From Planctomycetia bacterium (GTDB lineage: Bacteria > Planctomycetota > Planctomycetia > Gemmatales > Gemmataceae): a stretch of 64,000 bases of DNA. Position numbers and translations under genes: made by a program. Shown one piece after another: positions 15,986 through 25,119 of the stretch (position 1 is its first letter; each line of letters begins with the position of its first letter). The notes under the pieces were generated by a model. The model saw nothing but the letters and a program-made list of their open reading frames with translations. It was not told where the DNA came from and made no database searches. The stretch lies in NCBI GenBank assembly GCA_005808665.1, contig SYLG01000013.1, positions 1 through 64,000 on the forward strand. Reading direction: 5' to 3'.

Positions 15986-17893
15986 TCAACCTCCCGAGCG
16001 TTGCATCATCTCTTCCCAATGTTCATAAAACTCCAACAGCCTTTCCCGTTGGCCGTCCAACTCCACCTGAACCGCTTTTACCTTGAGCCCATCCTTGTAA
16101 ACATCGGGGTTGACCAAATCCGCTTCCAGTTCGCTTACCCGGTCCTCGGCAAGTGAAATATCCGCCTCAATTTCATCCACCTTCCTGAAGGAATATTTCC
16201 ATTTCCTTTTACCCGATTGTGCTTGGGGGCCTGGCTTGAAAGCTACCGTTTGAGGGACTTTTGACAGGGTCCCAGCCTCGGCTTTGGACCTGCTATCGAC
16301 CAACCGTTCATACATCTCAAAATTACCATAAACCGCCTCGATTCGACCATTTCCTTCCAGAACCAGCATCTGGTCGGCAACCCGGTTAAGGAACCAGCGG
16401 TCGTGGCTGACCACGATGACCGTCCCCTCAAAACCCAGGAGGGCCTCCTCAAGTGCTTCGCAAGCCCACAGGTCAAGGTGGTTGGTCGGTTCATCGAGGA
16501 TAAGAAGGTTTACCCCCCGAGCGACCAACCTTGCCAAGGCGATCCGACTTTTCTGGCCCCCGGAAAGGTTGTTCACCGTTTGGCCTACTTCTTCTCCTGT
16601 TATGCCAAACCGGCCCAAAAGATCCCTCATTCGCTGTTCGGTCATTTCAGGCTGACCTGGTGGCCACGCTGCCCGGGTGGCCGTTTGGGATTCATCCAAA
16701 AGGGCAAGGTGTTGGTCAAAATAGCCAATTTCAACCTGATGCCCTACCCGGGCGATTCCGGAATCCGCCTTTTCCTCTCCCAACAGGATGCGAAGAAGCG
16801 TTGTTTTACCACTGCCATTGGGGCCTGCTATCCCTAGCCGCTTTCCCCTTTGGAGCTGGAAAGTAAGCTTTTCAAATAGTTTCAATGGTCCGTAGGATTT
16901 GGCAAGCCGGTCACAATCAATGACCACATCACCCGCCCGATTTACTTCCCCAAAGTGCATCCTCGGTGAATCCACCAAAAAGGGTTTTTCGAGCCGATCA
17001 ATCTTGTCGATCTGTTTTTGGCGACTTGCCGCCTGTTTGTGAAGCGTCCCATAGTTTACCCGCCGTATGTAATCCACCTGTTTTTGAATGTATTCCGATT
17101 GGGCCTCCCATGCTTTAAGAGCCATGTCGTGTCGTTCCTGGCGAAGGCGCCAATAGGCACTGAAATTTCCAGGGTAACTTTCAATCCTTTGATTTCCCAT
17201 CTCGAATATCCGGGTGGCCACTCTATCGAGAAACACACGATCATGGCTAACGATCAGCATGGCCTCTGCCTGGCTGGCAAGCCACTTTTCCAGCCACCGG
17301 GTGGTGGGGATGTCCAGGTGATTGCTTGGTTCATCAAGCAGTAGGATATCCGGAGCTGCCAGTAATAGCTTGGCCAACATTAACCGGCTGATTTGCCCAC
17401 CAGAAAAGGTCTCCACGGGCCGATCATAGCCCTCCGCCAGAAATCCCAATCCGTCCATAACCTTTTCCACCCGATGATCAATCTCAAAGGCATCATGGTG
17501 GCGCATGATTTCATGAAGTCGGTCATATTTCTGGGCCAAGGCGGGGTGGTCCTCCCCTGTGGCATGAGCCAAAGCCTCTGCGGCCTGGACCAATTCCTCC
17601 TGGGCCTGGTAAAGGGGTTTTAGGGCCTCCCTGGCCTCCCCGATCAAGGTCCTGCCTGGAACAATATCGTGTTGTTGGGTAAGAAACCCAAGCCTTGCCC
17701 CTGCATGGAGCTTTACCAAACCTGTATCAGGCTGATCCACCCCGGCCAGGATTTTCATCAGGGTGGATTTCCCGCAACCGTTTGGGCCTACCAGACCAAC
17801 CCTTTCCCCCGCATGGAGTTCAAACCCGATGGCTTCGAAAAGGGGATCCCGGTCAAACCCGCGGCTAAGTTCCTGACAACTAAGAATCAGCAT
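15986..17893 (-). CDS. ABC-F family ATPase (Uup-like)
   Basis: About 635 aa from ATG 17893, which directly begins the conserved strand 'LILSCQELSRGF'. The track start at 17962 adds 23 residues without family character. Two complete nucleotide-binding domains are present: Walker A 'GPNGCGKST' and 'GPNGSGKTT', signatures 'FSGGQISRL' and 'LSGGQKSRI', Walker B 'LLLDEPSNHLD' and 'LILDEPTNHLD'. No membrane domain is present. The linker between the domains and the charged, helical C-terminal tail fit ABC-F proteins, which act on ribosomes rather than as transporters. The tail suggests the Uup group. The exact role (ribosome assembly, translation rescue or antibiotic protection) cannot be read from sequence. 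Confidence 0.92.
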   Translation of the reverse strand: MLILSCQELSRGFDRDPLFEAIGFELHAGERVGLVGPNGCGKSTLMKILAGVDQPDTGLVKLHAGARLGFLTQQHDIVPGRTLIGEAREALKPLYQAQEELVQAAEALAHATGEDHPALAQKYDRLHEIMRHHDAFEIDHRVEKVMDGLGFLAEGYDRPVETFSGGQISRLMLAKLLLAAPDILLLDEPSNHLDIPTTRWLEKWLASQAEAMLIVSHDRVFLDRVATRIFEMGNQRIESYPGNFSAYWRLRQERHDMALKAWEAQSEYIQKQVDYIRRVNYGTLHKQAASRQKQIDKIDRLEKPFLVDSPRMHFGEVNRAGDVVIDCDRLAKSYGPLKLFEKLTFQLQRGKRLGIAGPNGSGKTTLLRILLGEEKADSGIARVGHQVEIGYFDQHLALLDESQTATRAAWPPGQPEMTEQRMRDLLGRFGITGEEVGQTVNNLSGGQKSRIALARLVARGVNLLILDEPTNHLDLWACEALEEALLGFEGTVIVVSHDRWFLNRVADQMLVLEGNGRIEAVYGNFEMYERLVDSRSKAEAGTLSKVPQTVAFKPGPQAQSGKRKWKYSFRKVDEIEADISLAEDRVSELEADLVNPDVYKDGLKVKAVQVELDGQRERLLEFYEHWEEMMQRSGG

Positions 17894-18010
17894 GAAATCA
17901 ACCACGGTCCCCGTTGCGGCTAAGGTGGGGACTTCGCCCCCAGATTCGCTCCCCGCATACATTAAGGAATATTAGGTATTTAAAGAGGTTTAGGGCAGTG
18001 GAGAAGCAGG

Positions 18011-18646
18011 ATGAAACGGTTGGTAATAGGGAGTAAAAATCCAAAAAAAAAGCGGGAAATTCTTGAAATCCTGGGTGGTTTACCCTTTGACCTGGTTGAC
18101 CTGACCCAGTGCAAACCCGTCGCGGAGGTGGTCGAGGACAAAGACAGTTTTGAGGAAAACGCAGCCAAAAAAGCATCCCAGGTGGCAAAGGAGTTATCGG
18201 AATGGGTTTTGGGTGAGGATAGCGGCCTTTGCGTCGATTCCCTGGGAGGAGCGCCGGGAATTTTCTCGGCCAGATTTGCCGGGATTCAGGGAGACGATGA
18301 GGCCAACAACGCCAAATTGGTGGCCGCCCTGGCTGGTTTGCCTGGGGAAAAACGCCGGGCCCATTATGTTTGTGCAGCCGCCATTGCCAATCCCCAGGGC
18401 GAAATTGTAGCAACCGCAAGGGGTGAGTGTTATGGCGAAATCCTTCCTGAACGAAAGGGATCAGGAGGATTTGGTTATGATCCTTACTTTTACCTTCCCG
18501 AATACCACAAAACCTTTGGGGAATTGCCCCCTGCGATCAAACAGGCCATTTCCCATCGGGCCCGGGCCCTTGAAAAACTTTTCCAACCCATAAGTCCTGC
18601 AGGGACAAAGGGAAACCATCCCCTTCATGCCCTCATTAAGTCTTAA
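18011..18646 (+). CDS. rdgB: XTP/dITP diphosphatase (Ham1/RdgB family)
   Basis: 211 aa. It hydrolyses non-canonical purine triphosphates (XTP, dITP) to monophosphates and so cleans the nucleotide pool. Family motifs run in order: 'GSKNPKKKREI' at the N terminus, 'DKDSFEENAAKKA', 'EDSGLCVDSLGGAPGIFSARFAG', and 'GSGGFGYDPYFYLPEY' with the later 'AISHRARAL'. All are intact, so it should be active. It is divergent from the ABC-F gene, with about 120 bp between the start codons. Confidence 0.96.
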   Translation: MKRLVIGSKNPKKKREILEILGGLPFDLVDLTQCKPVAEVVEDKDSFEENAAKKASQVAKELSEWVLGEDSGLCVDSLGGAPGIFSARFAGIQGDDEANNAKLVAALAGLPGEKRRAHYVCAAAIANPQGEIVATARGECYGEILPERKGSGGFGYDPYFYLPEYHKTFGELPPAIKQAISHRARALEKLFQPISPAGTKGNHPLHALIKS

Positions 18647-18790
18647 AAAACCGCAAGAATTGTTCAGTATATATCAATAAATGATCTTGCAAAAGGCTCG
18701 TGGAATTTGGCCTGATTCCCGGGTGGCTCCCAGGTCAAAGAAATTTTTTGTAGGATGAGGCTAAATCTGCCCTAAGTGGAGGAAGGCAAA

Positions 18791-19468
18791 ATGTGTCGAT
18801 TTGCATCGTTTTTGGCAATTGGTTTTTTGATGCCAATAGTCTTGATGGCCCAAGAAGCCACCCCTCAAAAAGAGGTTTGGAAATCCCTCTTTGATGGCAA
18901 AACCCTTGAGGGTTGGAAATCTTCCCCATTTGTCGGAGAGGGTAAAGTATTCGTCCGGGGTGGTCTCATCGTCATGGAAAAAGGGGAAAAACTAACCGGG
19001 GTTACTTTTACCAAAGGGGATTTCCCCAAACGGGACTATGAGGTGGAAATCGTGGCCCGAAAGCTTGAGGGGAACGACTTTTTCGCCACCACGACTTTTC
19101 CGGTTGGGGACCAGTTTGCCTCCCTGGTCGTGGGAGGATGGGGTGGGACTCTGGTCGGTATTTCAAGCGTGAATGGGGCGGATGCCTCGGAAAATGGATT
19201 TAGCAAAAACAAGGAATTTGAAGCCAGGAAATGGTACACCATCAAGGTCCGGGTCGGGCAAAAAAGAATCCAGACCCAAATCGACAAGGAACAGTTTCAT
19301 GACCTTGACACCAGCGACGCCCGGCTAAGTGTCCGTTTTGAAGTTCAGCCTTCGCGACCGTTTGGCGTTTCGACCTACGATACGCTCGGGGAGATTCAAT
19401 CGGTCCGGGTGCGACCCCTTAATGAGAAGGAAAAGAAAATCCTTGCGACGCCAGACAAGGTGGATTGA
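18791..19468 (+). CDS. Secreted DUF1080 (3-keto-disaccharide hydrolase-like) protein
   Basis: 225 aa from ATG 18791, with GGAGGAAGG just upstream. A signal peptide (MCRFASFLAIGFLMPIVLMAQ) is followed by 'WKSLFDGKTLEGWKS', the hallmark start of DUF1080 domains. The rest is a beta-sandwich (concanavalin-like) fold with 'ARKWYTIKVRVGQKRIQTQID'. The family is greatly expanded in planctomycetes and some members are described as acting on 3-keto-sugars. The substrate here is unknown. It is monocistronic by layout and converges with the DUF11 gene. Confidence 0.88.
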   Translation: MCRFASFLAIGFLMPIVLMAQEATPQKEVWKSLFDGKTLEGWKSSPFVGEGKVFVRGGLIVMEKGEKLTGVTFTKGDFPKRDYEVEIVARKLEGNDFFATTTFPVGDQFASLVVGGWGGTLVGISSVNGADASENGFSKNKEFEARKWYTIKVRVGQKRIQTQIDKEQFHDLDTSDARLSVRFEVQPSRPFGVSTYDTLGEIQSVRVRPLNEKEKKILATPDKVD

Positions 19469-19494
19469 ACAATCTTCCAGGGAACCCCTGCAAC

Positions 19495-21213
19495 CTATTT
19501 TACAATTGTCTTGAACTGGACCACCGCCTGATCCCCGGGTTGCAAGACTCCCTGAACCTCCCAACGCAATTCAACCCCTCCCCCCTGGGAGGTTTGTTGA
19601 AGGAATATCGCATCGCGGGAACATTGGGAAGAACCCTCGACATATTCCAGCCGGGGGTTGAGGGCATCCACCAAGCCAATGTCTTTGATCGGATGACCGC
19701 TTGAGTTTGTAAACCGGAGAGTAAAGGTAAGGACCTCCCCCGGTCGGGCAGATAACTTGTCACAGGATTTCCGAAGCTCCAAAGGCCCTGTGCTGGATTG
19801 TTCCGCACAAATCGCATCGAACGAGGTTTCCCTCGTCGAAAAGCTCGAACTGATGGCATCGGTTCCCGGTCGATCCGCCAAGAGGGCACTCACTCCCGAG
19901 GAGGATACCGCTCCGGAAAGGCCAACCGCCCCATGCACAAAGCGGGTGTTTTCCGTATTGGAGTTGACCTTTAACCCTGCCTCCTTGCCAACCTTTCCCA
20001 GAAGAAGCCTTCCACCTGTTTCCCCAGTGGCCTGCAAGGTATCCTGACCCTCCAGGATCGTAACTTTTCCTATTTTGACAATGCCTTCCTTGGCTACACT
20101 TGCAGAGGCACTGGTGCGGCCCTTGATGTCACCACTTTGTTCTTTGGTCGCAGTCCTCCCGGGCAATTGGGTCATGCTCACTTTGCCCTGATTTAGGGAA
20201 CCGACATCCATGGCCAGGGCCCGGGTGGACTCGAATTTATCAAGGGGATCCGCTTGCACCAACAATTGAAAGCGGGGTGCGACAATGCTCACCCGGTTGG
20301 AATGGACTACCTGGCGGCGGCCTTTGCCATCGGTAAAAGAGGCCAACGAATCCTCGGGATCGACCCCGGCGATTTTTCCTTGGGCATCAATGCCCGCCCG
20401 TTGACCCCGATCACCCCCATCCTGGATGATTTCTTCCCCCATTCCACCGTTGCCGAGGATGGGATCAGGGCCCGCCTGGTAAACCGGAGGGCGAATGTAA
20501 GGAGCAAGGGCCGGGGGTCCAAGTGTTACCTGACCTGGCAATAAAACGGTCCCTGGAATGGCGGTCTGGGCGATTTCACCATCCACCATCGACCGGTTTC
20601 CCAGCCGGACGATCCCCAGCAGCTTGCCACGCTTGGCCGCTTCTCTCGCCAAATTGAGCGTTTGTCCCAAGGGGATTTCGGCATTGGCTTTTTCGTTTTG
20701 AACCTCGTGATTATCAACCGGGTTGGAGAGGAGACAAACCCCCTTGGTAATCAACCGGGGCCTGGTCGGATGAATCAGGTCCTCGGCATGAATCGCCAAG
20801 GGTGCCGGGTGGTTTTCGGGTTTGGCAAACGGGGGCAAGTGGAGGGAATCATGAACTTCAAGCGTAACACATTGCCTGATTCCCTCGGAAGTAACCACCG
20901 CAAATGTGTGAGCGTAACCGGGGCGGAGCAGGATTTTGGCACCCGTTTCCAGTCGCTCCAAAGTGGGCATTTCTCCGTAAGATTTTCGCCAAGGCCAAAT
21001 CGCCATGCAACCCTCTGGAAGGGTCAGTTCAAAAGCCAGCAAAGGAGAAGGACGGATTGCCGGAATAACCAAAGGGGTGGGCTTTGGCGCAAGGTAACCT
21101 TGACTGAAAAGGCTTGGCAGCAGTGGTGGAAAAGCAAATACAGCAACAAGGCAGACAACAAACGGTGAAGTAAGAGAGCGGCTGTTTTTGGGGAAGCCTT
21201 GGGTTTGCAACAT
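19495..21213 (-). CDS. Exported protein with C-terminal DUF11 repeat domain
   Basis: 572 aa. GGAG lies 6 nt before the ATG. After a hydrophobic signal segment (LTSPFVVCLVAVFAFPPLLPSLFSQ) comes a long, low-similarity region. The last 110 residues form a clear DUF11 (Ig-like) domain: 'SARPGEVLTFTLRFTNSSGHPIKDIGLVDALNPRLEYV'. In the middle it has 'REAAKRGKLLGIVRLGN', matching a segment in the lipoprotein encoded directly upstream, so the two proteins are probably related by duplication. DUF11 proteins of planctomycetes are cell-surface or envelope components. No catalytic motif is visible. The pair is probably co-transcribed (113-bp gap). Confidence 0.82.
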   Translation of the reverse strand: MLQTQGFPKNSRSLTSPFVVCLVAVFAFPPLLPSLFSQGYLAPKPTPLVIPAIRPSPLLAFELTLPEGCMAIWPWRKSYGEMPTLERLETGAKILLRPGYAHTFAVVTSEGIRQCVTLEVHDSLHLPPFAKPENHPAPLAIHAEDLIHPTRPRLITKGVCLLSNPVDNHEVQNEKANAEIPLGQTLNLAREAAKRGKLLGIVRLGNRSMVDGEIAQTAIPGTVLLPGQVTLGPPALAPYIRPPVYQAGPDPILGNGGMGEEIIQDGGDRGQRAGIDAQGKIAGVDPEDSLASFTDGKGRRQVVHSNRVSIVAPRFQLLVQADPLDKFESTRALAMDVGSLNQGKVSMTQLPGRTATKEQSGDIKGRTSASASVAKEGIVKIGKVTILEGQDTLQATGETGGRLLLGKVGKEAGLKVNSNTENTRFVHGAVGLSGAVSSSGVSALLADRPGTDAISSSFSTRETSFDAICAEQSSTGPLELRKSCDKLSARPGEVLTFTLRFTNSSGHPIKDIGLVDALNPRLEYVEGSSQCSRDAIFLQQTSQGGGVELRWEVQGVLQPGDQAVVQFKTIVK

Positions 21214-21326
21214 GGCAGGCTCCAGAATATGTCGGCTTGCAATGGAAGAAAAAAAATTGCCAGGGAAAGGGGTTGGGGACCGGCCTTTCAGGACCGGCCC
21301 CCTTTACCCCGGGTCATCGCAAAGCC

Positions 21327-22682
21327 TTAACGGCTATTGCGGCGGGAACTGGTTACCGAGTTGACCAGGTTGTTCAAATCGGCACTATTTGCCGAGCCAA
21401 CATTGGATCCACCGGTAGGATTTGCAGGGGGAAGCGGTTGTCCTGGAACCGGGCCGGCCGGAATCAGGGGCATGGGCCTGGGTTGGCCATTGGGAACCAC
21501 GACTCCTGGAGGCAGGTTTCCGGGAGGGGCAACCATCATGGGACGGGGGCCACCGGGAAGGGGAGGCAAGGGCTGTCCCATGGCTCCACGGGGGCCAGGC
21601 ATTCCCGCACCTGGGGGCAACATGGGCATCCCCGGAGGGGGAGCGTCCATAGCGGGCGAGTGAGCCAACTCCAGGTCGATCTTGCCAAGCCGGACCACCA
21701 TTAAAATGCTTCCCCGTTTGGCGGCCTCTGCGATCGGATCGACGCCTGGTTCCAATCGGGAAGAGACGATTTCATCCGGGCCACCGGGACCAGCAAGGTC
21801 CTGGTATTGGGCATCCGGGAGGTAGATCACTTTGACCACAAAGTGGCCTGCGGCGATTTGTTGGAAATCTTCCTCGGTGAAGGCAATCGGCACCGAACTA
21901 TGGGCAAGGAAAGCGGCGGACTTGGCATTTCCAGGCAGCACTTCCAGGGTCGGATAGAGGTTCATCTCTGGCCGATTGGGAATGTTGCTCAGCTTGAGGC
22001 GATAGATCGCTCCTTGCAGAAAATTGTACCTTCCGGGAAGGTCAAGGGCTTGGGCGGAAAAACCTGGAGCCCCGTCTTTACCGGGTGCAAACCAGGTTAC
22101 TTTCATCCCTGCCGGATCGTTGAATATGATTTGGGTTCTGCCGGCACCCTGGGGAGCGACCATAGCAGGCCCTGGTCCTGCCGCCATTGCCAACCCACCG
22201 GGAGGCATTGCGCCATGCCCAAATTCACCATTGACTCTGGTGATGGGAGAATTTTTGGCCCCGCCAAGAAAAGCCGATGGGGGGGGTGCCATTCCTGGCA
22301 TACCCGGAGCACCAGGAACCCCAAGAGGTGAGATGCCGCTGGGTGGCTTGAGGGCTCCCATAGGCATCACCCCGGCGGTGTTACCATCGGTGTATTTTAC
22401 TTGCTGGAGAATATCCATCGGCTGGCTGGAAGCGAGCATCGCCCGAGCTGCCGAGGTCCCCGAGGGCGGAGCGGAATTGTAAGGGGCAACCATGGCCACC
22501 GGAGCCCCGTTAGGGCCCTGAACCCCTGGAACATTAGGCACGGAGTAGGCCCTATTACTTGCCCCCTCTATCATCGAGTCATTCGACTCAAGGCGGCTCC
22601 TGTAACGGCCCCCGCCGTTTTCGGTTGTCACACAGCCGCCAAGGGCGGCCACCATTAGCATGGAACCTGTCAATCGCCTCAT
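21327..22682 (-). CDS. Pro/Gly-rich lipoprotein related to the adjacent DUF11 protein
   Basis: About 451 aa from ATG 22682, preceded by GGGGGG. The track ORF begins 39 codons earlier without a signal. MRRLTGSMLMVAALGGC is a lipoprotein signal peptide with a lipobox ending at Cys17. The body contains two low-complexity stretches rich in Pro, Gly, Met and Ala flanking a folded-looking centre. That centre has 'AEAAKRGSILMVVRLGKIDLE', the segment shared with the next gene. The protein is likely anchored in the envelope. Function is unknown. The plus-strand ORFs over the G-rich parts are antisense shadows. Confidence 0.82.
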   Translation of the reverse strand: MRRLTGSMLMVAALGGCVTTENGGGRYRSRLESNDSMIEGASNRAYSVPNVPGVQGPNGAPVAMVAPYNSAPPSGTSAARAMLASSQPMDILQQVKYTDGNTAGVMPMGALKPPSGISPLGVPGAPGMPGMAPPPSAFLGGAKNSPITRVNGEFGHGAMPPGGLAMAAGPGPAMVAPQGAGRTQIIFNDPAGMKVTWFAPGKDGAPGFSAQALDLPGRYNFLQGAIYRLKLSNIPNRPEMNLYPTLEVLPGNAKSAAFLAHSSVPIAFTEEDFQQIAAGHFVVKVIYLPDAQYQDLAGPGGPDEIVSSRLEPGVDPIAEAAKRGSILMVVRLGKIDLELAHSPAMDAPPPGMPMLPPGAGMPGPRGAMGQPLPPLPGGPRPMMVAPPGNLPPGVVVPNGQPRPMPLIPAGPVPGQPLPPANPTGGSNVGSANSADLNNLVNSVTSSRRNSR

Positions 22683-22986
22683 GGTTCCCCCCAAACAGGC
22701 TGGTCCAAAAACCCAGGCTCCACGGAGCGATCCCAATCCTCTCCCAAGGATCCGGTCACTAGCCCAAGGTCGCCTGAAATACCCTGTGCCACGAAGCAAT
22801 AACGATGCTCCATGGTCCTAGATCGGCAGAATGACCCCGATTCTTTTGACAAAATCGTCGTAGTCGGCAGGTTACTTAGGATTGGGATAACCCGGGTATG
22901 AGAAAAAGTTTGCCTGGTTTGCCTTTCACATGGCACAATATTTCCCCTCCAGGTTTCTGCAAAGGGAAAGGTGGGCAAAAGGGGTT
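22683..22986. other. Intergenic region between EamA gene and lipoprotein gene
   Basis: 304 bp. It probably carries the promoter of the lipoprotein-DUF11 pair. I see no gene, hairpin with T-run or repeat. Confidence 0.5.
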
Positions 22987-23982
22987 TTATTCCGGCCGGG
23001 ATTTTTGGCAAAGATTGGGATTTTGATCCAAACCAGGCCGGGGAGTGGTAAACCGGTTCAGCCAACCCAAGGGTACATAACGAAAAACAATGGCTCCCAA
23101 AATCAACAACCCTCCCCAAAGAGTGTTGGCATCCATGGATTCGGAAGCTGGGCAAACCAGCCAGGCCCAAATGGGATTCAGCATGGGTTCAAGCAACATG
23201 ATGAGGGCGGCCTCCACCGGGCGAAGTTGTTTGAGGCTTTTTGCGGTTAACAGGTACGGGATGCCCAATTGCAGGATTCCATAAAGGAGGATGGTAACCG
23301 TTTGCAGGAAATTAGGGATGGGTAAAGGGCCCAGGAATGGGGTGAGGATCAAGGCCCCAACTCCCATGTTTATTCCCGTCAAAAGCAAGGACGAAACCCC
23401 TCGCATTTGTCTTAGACCCAAAAGCACACCTGCAAAAAAGAAGCCGCTTGCCAAGGCAAGGGCATTTGCTTCCCATCGCCCGAGGTCGCCCTCGGTGGCA
23501 GGGTCAAAAACAATAAGGACCACACCGGAAAAACCCGTCAGCATGGCCAGCAATTCCCTTCCTTTGGGTTTGTCCCCAAAAAGAAAGAATGACCCTAAAA
23601 GGAGCCAAAAAGGAGAAGTATATTGCAACAGGACCGCATTGGCCGCCGAACCCATTACCATTGCGGTGACATAGCTGGCATTCATGAGGGCAAAACAGAT
23701 TGAGGTGGGAACCATGGCCCACCTCCAGGCCAAATCCGCCCGTTTCAGGAAACATCCCAAAAAAAGAGCCCCGGCCGCAGTCCGCCCAAAGGCAATATGA
23801 AGCGGCTCAATGGGAATTTCCGCAAAACCCAGGGAAGCACCGATGGAATCGTCCCTTGTCAGGAGTTTGGTGAACGCTCCACTCAGGCTCCACAACAGGG
23901 CGGCAAGGGCCAAACCCAAATGGGGACCATAGGCTTTAAATGTGGCTTTGAAATGGGACCTCAACGAACACCCTTTTTTCAT
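22987..23982 (-). CDS. EamA/DMT-family transporter
   Basis: 331 aa with about ten transmembrane helices in two five-helix halves, the normal layout of drug/metabolite exporters. The first half opens with 'LGLALAALLWSLSGAFTKLL'. The second has 'LASGFFFAGVLLGLRQM' and ends with 'VEAALIMLLEPMLNPIWAWL', the conserved EamA glutamate-proline motif. It probably exports a small metabolite or amino acid. The substrate cannot be read from sequence. A charged cytoplasmic tail follows. It is divergent from aroF with only 89 bp between the starts. Confidence 0.9.
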   Translation of the reverse strand: MKKGCSLRSHFKATFKAYGPHLGLALAALLWSLSGAFTKLLTRDDSIGASLGFAEIPIEPLHIAFGRTAAGALFLGCFLKRADLAWRWAMVPTSICFALMNASYVTAMVMGSAANAVLLQYTSPFWLLLGSFFLFGDKPKGRELLAMLTGFSGVVLIVFDPATEGDLGRWEANALALASGFFFAGVLLGLRQMRGVSSLLLTGINMGVGALILTPFLGPLPIPNFLQTVTILLYGILQLGIPYLLTAKSLKQLRPVEAALIMLLEPMLNPIWAWLVCPASESMDANTLWGGLLILGAIVFRYVPLGWLNRFTTPRPGLDQNPNLCQKSRPE

Positions 23983-24071
23983 TCCGGAAAGGCCCGGTGA
24001 TCCGGACCCCCTGATTTCGTAAAATATCTTTCCTTGGGTAACCCTGTCTTTGAGAGAAAGTAGCCTTTGCC

Positions 24072-25088
24072 ATGCTAGTGGTCATGCACAAATGTGCGAC
24101 ACCGGAACAACTTGAAAGCGTCCTTTCCATTATCCTTTCCCTCGGCCTAAAAGCCCATCCTTTGCCGGGTTCCACCCGAACCGCCATTGGCATAACGGGC
24201 AACCTTCTTTCCATTCAACCGGATCAGATTGGTGCCCTGCCAGGGGTTATGGAAATCATCAAAGTCACCAAGCCCTATAAACTTGCCAGCCGGGAATTTC
24301 ATGAAGCGGACACCCTTGTAACCGTGGGTGAAAGCCGGATTGGTGCGGGGAACTTTTCGGTTACGGCCGGGCCCTGTTCCGTGGAAAATGAAGTGTTGAT
24401 GATGAAAACAGCCGACTTCATCAGGAGCCTGGGTTTGACACTCATGCGGGCAGGAGCCTTCAAACCCCGCACCAGCCCCTATGCCTTTCAAGGCATGGGC
24501 AGGGAGGGTTTGAAACTTCTTGAGAGGGTGCGACAAAAAACCGGGGTTTTGATCGTCACGGAAGTGATGGAAACCGAGGAGGTGGAAGCGGTGGCAGATT
24601 CGGCAGATATCGTCCAAATTGGTACCAGGAATATGCAAAACTATCCCCTTTTGCGCAAAGTGGGAAAGATTCGAAAACCGATCCTCCTCAAGAGGGGGAT
24701 GGCTTCCACCCTGGAAGAATGGCTCATGGCGGCGGAATATATTTTGGCGGGGGGAAACAGCGAAGTCATCCTGTGTGAACGGGGGGTGCGCACATTCAAC
24801 GATCACAGCCGCAATACTTTGGACTTGTCGGTCATCCCCCCCCTAAAAGCCCTTTGCCACCTCCCCGTGGTGATCGACCCCAGCCACGCCACCGGAAAGA
24901 GGGCCTATGTGCCGCCCATGACCTTGGCGGGTTTGGCCTGTGGGGCCCATGGTGCTGTGATTGAAATCCACCCTGATCCAGACAAAGCCTTGTCCGATGG
25001 CCTTCAAACGATTGATTTTCCTTCTTTTGAAAAACTGATGGATAAACTTCGGGAAATGGCCAAGCCCTTAGGAGTTGTTATTAGCTAA
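24072..25088 (+). CDS. aroF: 3-deoxy-7-phosphoheptulonate synthase (DAHP synthase, type I-beta)
   Basis: 338 aa. It joins phosphoenolpyruvate and erythrose-4-phosphate, the first step of the shikimate pathway. An N-terminal ferredoxin-like domain of about 70 residues (MLVVMHKCATPEQLESVLSII) marks the I-beta group. The barrel follows with 'TAGPCSVENE', 'RAGAFKPRTSPYAFQGMG', 'QIGTRNMQNYPLLRKVG' and the C-terminal 'VVIDPSHATGKRAYV'. These hold the metal and phosphate ligands and look complete. The domain is likely used for feedback control. It converges with the LysM gene. Confidence 0.96.
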   Translation: MLVVMHKCATPEQLESVLSIILSLGLKAHPLPGSTRTAIGITGNLLSIQPDQIGALPGVMEIIKVTKPYKLASREFHEADTLVTVGESRIGAGNFSVTAGPCSVENEVLMMKTADFIRSLGLTLMRAGAFKPRTSPYAFQGMGREGLKLLERVRQKTGVLIVTEVMETEEVEAVADSADIVQIGTRNMQNYPLLRKVGKIRKPILLKRGMASTLEEWLMAAEYILAGGNSEVILCERGVRTFNDHSRNTLDLSVIPPLKALCHLPVVIDPSHATGKRAYVPPMTLAGLACGAHGAVIEIHPDPDKALSDGLQTIDFPSFEKLMDKLREMAKPLGVVIS

Positions 25089-25119
25089 GGACTTTTGGGA
25101 ATACCCAAATCACTGGCCT

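Noticed and set aside
21337-21663. 108-aa plus-strand Gly-rich ORF
   Set aside because: It is antisense to the Pro/Gly-rich C-terminal region of the lipoprotein gene.
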